NCBI GenBank assembly: GCA_041488155.1
Contig: JBGPOS010000133.1
Span: forward strand, 1-5,505
DNA length: 5,505 bases
DNA from: JBGPOS01 sp041488155
GTDB taxonomy: Bacteria > Chloroflexota > Dehalococcoidia > Tepidiformales > Tepidiformaceae
Direction of reading: 5' to 3'
This document shows, piece by piece, positions 5,001 through 5,505 of the stretch (position 1 is the first letter of the stretch; each line of letters begins with the position of its first letter). Position numbers and translations under genes: made by a program. The notes below the pieces were generated by a model. The model was not told where the DNA came from. It ran no database searches and saw only the letters and a program-made list of their open reading frames with translations.

Positions 5001-5505
5001 ATGAAGATGAAGCACGCGGTGTATGTGGGTGTGGCGGTGTTCGCGATGGCCATGATCTGGGCGGCACCGCCCGAGCGGCTCGGCGCACAGCAACCGTCCA
5101 TGGCGGCGGTGGCCATCGACGCCGACGACATCGGCGGCGTCGTCACCGGGCCGAGCGGGCCCGAGGCCGGCGTGTGGGTGATCGCGGAGACGACCGAGCT
5201 TCCGACCAAGTACGCCAAGATGGTCGTCACCGACGACCGGGGGCGCTACGTCATTCCCGACCTGCCGACGGCGAACTACAGCGTCTGGGTGCGCGGCTAC
5301 GGGCTGGTGGATTCGCCCAAGGTGCGCGCCAAGCCCGGCCAGCAGCTCAATCTCGCCGCGGTGCCGGCGCGGGACGGGCGGGCGGCGGCGCACTATTATC
5401 CGGCGCTCTACTGGTACACGATGATGAAGATTCCGCCGGCGAAGGATTTCGGCGGCACGACCGATATCCCGAAGAACATCACGCAGGAACTCTGGCGCCA
5501 GCGGA
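5001..5505 (+). CDS. Exported carboxypeptidase-regulatory-like domain protein, 3' end beyond the window
   Basis: The frame from ATG 5001 stays open to the window edge (168 codons). A signal peptide is clear: MKMK, a hydrophobic stretch at residues 6-22, and probable cleavage after LGA at residue 29. Residues ~44-118 form a carboxypeptidase-regulatory-like (transthyretin-type) beta-sandwich. It contains GGVVTGPSGPEAGVWVIAET, then VVTDDRGRYVIPDLPTANYS and VWVRGYGLVDSPKV. The following region (AHYYPALYWYTMMKIPPAKD, then an ITQELW segment) matches my recollection of long periplasmic proteins in which this domain is followed by a CxxCH haem-binding motif and a repeat region. No such motif is inside the window, so a redox role is only an inference. 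The gene appears intact so far and lies just after the junkyard region. Its codon use (strong GC third positions) matches the SBBP gene. Confidence 0.85.
   Translation, partial: MKMKHAVYVGVAVFAMAMIWAAPPERLGAQQPSMAAVAIDADDIGGVVTGPSGPEAGVWVIAETTELPTKYAKMVVTDDRGRYVIPDLPTANYSVWVRGYGLVDSPKVRAKPGQQLNLAAVPARDGRAAAHYYPALYWYTMMKIPPAKDFGGTTDIPKNITQELWRQR

Noticed and set aside
4809..5393. Long minus-strand open frames opposite the 5' end of the last gene
   Set aside because: The plus frame from 5001 has a good ribosome site, a signal peptide and a recognisable regulatory-like domain. The minus frames are histidine- and arginine-rich shadows.

Overview
The window is high-GC bacterial DNA (46 of 60 bases are G or C at 2221-2280, 34 of 60 at 661-720). 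The mix of families is a luciferase-like (F420-type) oxidoreductase, an S1-domain protein, an SBBP beta-propeller protein, an ABC_sub_bind-type binding protein and a carboxypeptidase-regulatory-like secreted protein. That mix fits an uncultured soil or sediment bacterium such as Candidatus Rokubacteria/Methylomirabilota. The taxon is an inference from gene families and is not proven by the sequence.

Layout. Positions 1-487 (+) hold the C-terminus of a luciferase-like monooxygenase followed closely by an S1-domain gene broken by a one-base frameshift and truncation. Positions 567-1310 (-) hold the C-lobe of a Ser/Thr protein kinase with a C-terminal zinc ribbon and no N-lobe, in DNA of lower GC. 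Positions 1310-1477 (-) hold the first ~56 codons of a homocysteine S-methyltransferase, cut off exactly where the kinase fragment begins. Positions 1478-1637 contain no recognisable gene. Positions 1638-4187 (-) hold the only complete gene, an 849-residue exported protein with seven SBBP repeats. Positions 4247-~4440 (-) are the decayed C-terminus of an ABC-transporter substrate-binding protein. I recognise nothing in ~4441-4555. Positions 4556-4836 (+) are a second, degenerate copy of the oxidoreductase/S1 junction seen at 59-271. From 5001 (+) to the window edge runs an exported carboxypeptidase-regulatory-like protein, incomplete at its 3' end.

The genes do not form a pathway. The window reads as a junkyard of gene pieces around one intact large surface or secreted protein, bracketed by two copies of one gene junction. 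The most interesting item is at 4728-4793: a 66-bp, nearly fully palindromic element sitting inside the second copy. The uninterrupted first copy at 229-230 shows its exact insertion point and implies a 2-bp target duplication (AG). This is a natural empty-site/filled-site pair for a tiny MITE-like element. Other notable points are a three-unit super-repeat inside the beta-propeller gene with a near-identical 249-bp pair, and a kinase with DAG in place of DFG.
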